A stretch of 64,000 bases of DNA from Lichtheimia corymbifera B2541 (Eukaryota > Mucoromycota > Mucoromycetes > Mucorales > Lichtheimiaceae): positions 17,446 to 81,445 of the forward strand of contig JNEU01000976.1 of NCBI GenBank assembly GCA_000697475.1, written 5' to 3'. The position numbers were made by a program, and so were the translations under genes. The notes under the pieces were generated by a model. It had not been told where the DNA came from, ran no database searches, and saw only the letters and a program-made list of their open reading frames with translations. Each line of letters opens with the position of its first letter. Within the stretch, counting starts at the first letter, position 1. Positions 61,991-64,000 of this stretch are shown piece after piece.

Positions 61991-64000
61991 ATTTTTTTTT
62001 CTTTTTTTTTTTTTTTGTAGAATGTGTTTATTAGCGCCTTTGATATGTGACGCTGAATGAAAACATAAGCAAGGAAGGAGTGGATGTATTGCTATAGTGT
62101 GGGGAAAACTAAGCTTGGTGTTGTTCTTGTTCAATGCGGAGGATCTGTTGGATGGCTGTATTGGCAATGGCTTGTGGGTTGAAAGACTGATCATCGAAAA
62201 TAAAACGCCAATGAGCGTTCCATATGGCAAGAATGCCACATGCAATGACAATACTGCCGTGGATCTAGGTGTTGGGGAGAGTCTTCGGTGGTCGTGTGGT
62301 CAACGTGGACACGTGCTCCCATTGTAGTGCAGATGGAGTGACGAAAAAACGTGCAGCTATAATAGACCATGCTTGTTGCACCGAGGGGCATGAAAAGAGG
62401 AAGTGTTGATCGGTTTCAACCATCGTAGCATTTTGATCAGAGGAGGTTTCACAAATAAGACAGGCGTTTGATTCACACGTGGTAGGAATGATACGGTGCA
62501 ATCGTTCGCGACATGAAAGACGATGATGAAGTAATCTCCAAATGACTGTGGTTGCTTGATGGGGGATGGCCAAATTCCAAAATCGGTGCCATGCTCCTTT
62601 AGACTCCTTTGGATAAGATGTTGGAAGGTCATGAAGAGCGGGCAAAAGACTGTAACGAAAATCTTTACGCTTAAAGGATTCAATAACCAAGCCCGATTTG
62701 GTGGTTGGAGCGATGAGGCGGTGATAGTCGGATTGGATGTCAAGGGGAACGGGGTTAGGGGGAAGGGAATCAAGAAGATTTTTCATAAACGGTTTGATAC
62801 GCCATTTGCCGTCATTGGCAGTAGCTCGGTGGTACCGTGCTACGTTGTAAGTGTGAATTCTACGTTCTCGAGGATTGCGTGCACGTAACTTGGAGACCCT
62901 GGTGGACAAAATGAATGCATCACGGACCAAATGAGAGCGCCAGGTTGGGGTAGGTGCATCTTCAACACAGCCAGCGTATGTGCAAGTATGTATGAGCGGG
63001 AAATCAAGCACAGTGTGGTGTGTCACCTGTTGCCAATTGACTTGAAGTTGCAGCATGTCACATGCTTGAAACAATGTCTTGAAATGGCCAAGCTCAGTTA
63101 GCTTGGTGACACGGCGTTCGGGGAAAAGAATAGGGACAATGGGAGAAAGGGTGGTACAAAACTTTTGAATACAAAAACGGAGGTAGGGGATAACAAGGGA
63201 ATTGGAATCGGCATGGTGTTGAGAGAGTAAAGGGAGGATCCATCGCAGTTGAAGAGAGAGTAAATGATGTGTAGGGTGAAGGACACCAAGACCGCCTTCT
63301 TTCTTTGGACGAGTGCACGTATCAAAGCTGACTTTCGGAATGGTGCTGCCTTGAAGGAAACGACCAATAATAGATTGTATAGAACCAAGGTATTGTTGTG
63401 TAAGAGGGATAATGCGAAGACAATACCATATTCTGCTGAGCAATAAAGCATTTGCCACTAATGCTTTTCCTCGTATTGAGAGACGACGCTGTGAGAGGAT
63501 ATCAGCGTATTTGCGAAGCTTGTCCAACTGTAGCTGAAGGAATGTATCCAATTGGGATCGAGTGCTAGTGAGGGGAAAACCAAGATAGATAGCTGCATCA
63601 GCTGCCGCACTATCGTGCCATTGATGAAAATCTTGTTCAGAAAATCGTTGGCGCCATTCCGGAGAGACTTTGCCATTGAGTGCAACTGCCATAGATTTTT
63701 GGTGATTCAGTTTGGCGTTGGAGGCTTGACAATAGCGATGGATGATCATCATGATGTGTTGGATTTCAGCAGGTTCAGAGACAAAAATAAGAACATCGTC
63801 AGCGTAGGCAAGTGTTTTCAAAGGAGGAGGGGTGGGTCCAAGATAAGACGAAGCAAGTGGAGAATTGGGGATATCAAAATCAAAACCACGTAGTTGGGTC
63901 GATGATAAAAGAGAACGGAGCAAGGGTTCAAGAGCCAAATTGAAAAGGAGTGGGGAGAGGGGATCACCTTGTCTCAAACCTCTTTGTTGGTGACATGGCT
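61991..64000 (-). mobile_element. Non-LTR retrotransposon (LINE), 5' part beyond window
   Basis: The plus strand shows a T-run (61991-62016, one C inside) that is the poly(A) tail of a minus-strand element. A ~92-base 3' UTR (62017-62108) and the reverse transcriptase ORF follow. The tail abuts the tip of the palindromic element, so the LINE was inserted there. The 5' boundary and target-site duplication lie outside the window. Confidence 0.9.
62109..64000 (-). pseudogene. LINE reverse transcriptase ORF with an in-frame stop near the 3' end
   Basis: The frame enters from the right edge with HQQRGLRQGDPLSPLLFNLA and continues with the catalytic YADDVLIFV (Y-x-D-D), NHQKSMAVA, YLGFPLTSTR, SIRGKALVANALLLSRIWY (thumb) and RPKKEGGLGVLHP. 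The C-terminal zinc-binding region has CLICETSSDQN and HFLFSCPSVQQAW. A TAG at 62265-62267 stops the frame after LPNT, but the same frame then stays open for 51 codons with typical LINE C-terminal sequence (ACGILAIWNAHWRFIFDDQ) to a TAG at 62109-62111. The copy therefore carries a late nonsense change and is probably inactive, although the catalytic part is intact. Clade not assigned. Confidence 0.9.

Overview
This window is nuclear DNA from a filamentous fungus, most likely an early-diverging one (Mucoromycota, probably Mucorales). The genes are packed with short GT-AG introns of about 50-75 bases, many split codons and two-direction gene packing. The proteins are fungal: a velvet regulator, a CCG-9-type trehalose phosphorylase, a vacuolar-type endopolyphosphatase and a TAM/LaeA-like methyltransferase. 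The genus is an inference. Gene structures below were spliced by eye; each model keeps one continuous frame through all its junctions.

Layout. 0-3.6 kb: two minus-strand genes, a Ser/Thr/Gln-rich unknown cut by the left edge and a velvet-domain factor. 3.6-7.3 kb: a long gene-free stretch. 7.3-13.1 kb: an unknown low-complexity gene divergent from RQC2 (NEMF), 21 exons with one apparent GC-AG intron. 13.1-15.2 kb: gene-free, but dense in GGGCC/GGCCC. 15.2-17.9 kb: mitochondrial aconitase. 18.4-24.4 kb: a repeat block dominated by one giant imperfect palindrome of about 5.5 kb. 25.4-40.3 kb: a gene-dense island with arylsulfatase, a Sac2/INPP5F-like phosphoinositide phosphatase, endopolyphosphatase (minus), a methyltransferase (minus) and a divergent trehalose phosphorylase. 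40.5-49.6 kb: a tandem segmental duplication (two full units and one truncated) carrying paired C2HC zinc-finger paralogues and decaying membrane-protein ORFs. 49.9-54.8 kb: SKI2, the helicase of the Ski complex. 54.8-64 kb: degenerate repeats, a second disrupted copy of the palindromic element, and a LINE (minus strand) whose 3' end lies inside that copy and whose 5' part runs off the right edge.

How the genes relate. There is no metabolic operon or gene cluster. RQC2 and SKI2 both act on stalled translation (CAT-tailing of nascent chains; decay of the stalled mRNA), but they lie about 37 kb apart, so this is probably chance. Velvet and the LaeA-like methyltransferase belong to families that interact in ascomycetes, but they too are far apart. 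The most unusual content is the palindromic element family: arms built from tandem ~160-base subunits, a central hairpin that also occurs as separate modules, and a LINE insertion at a hairpin tip.
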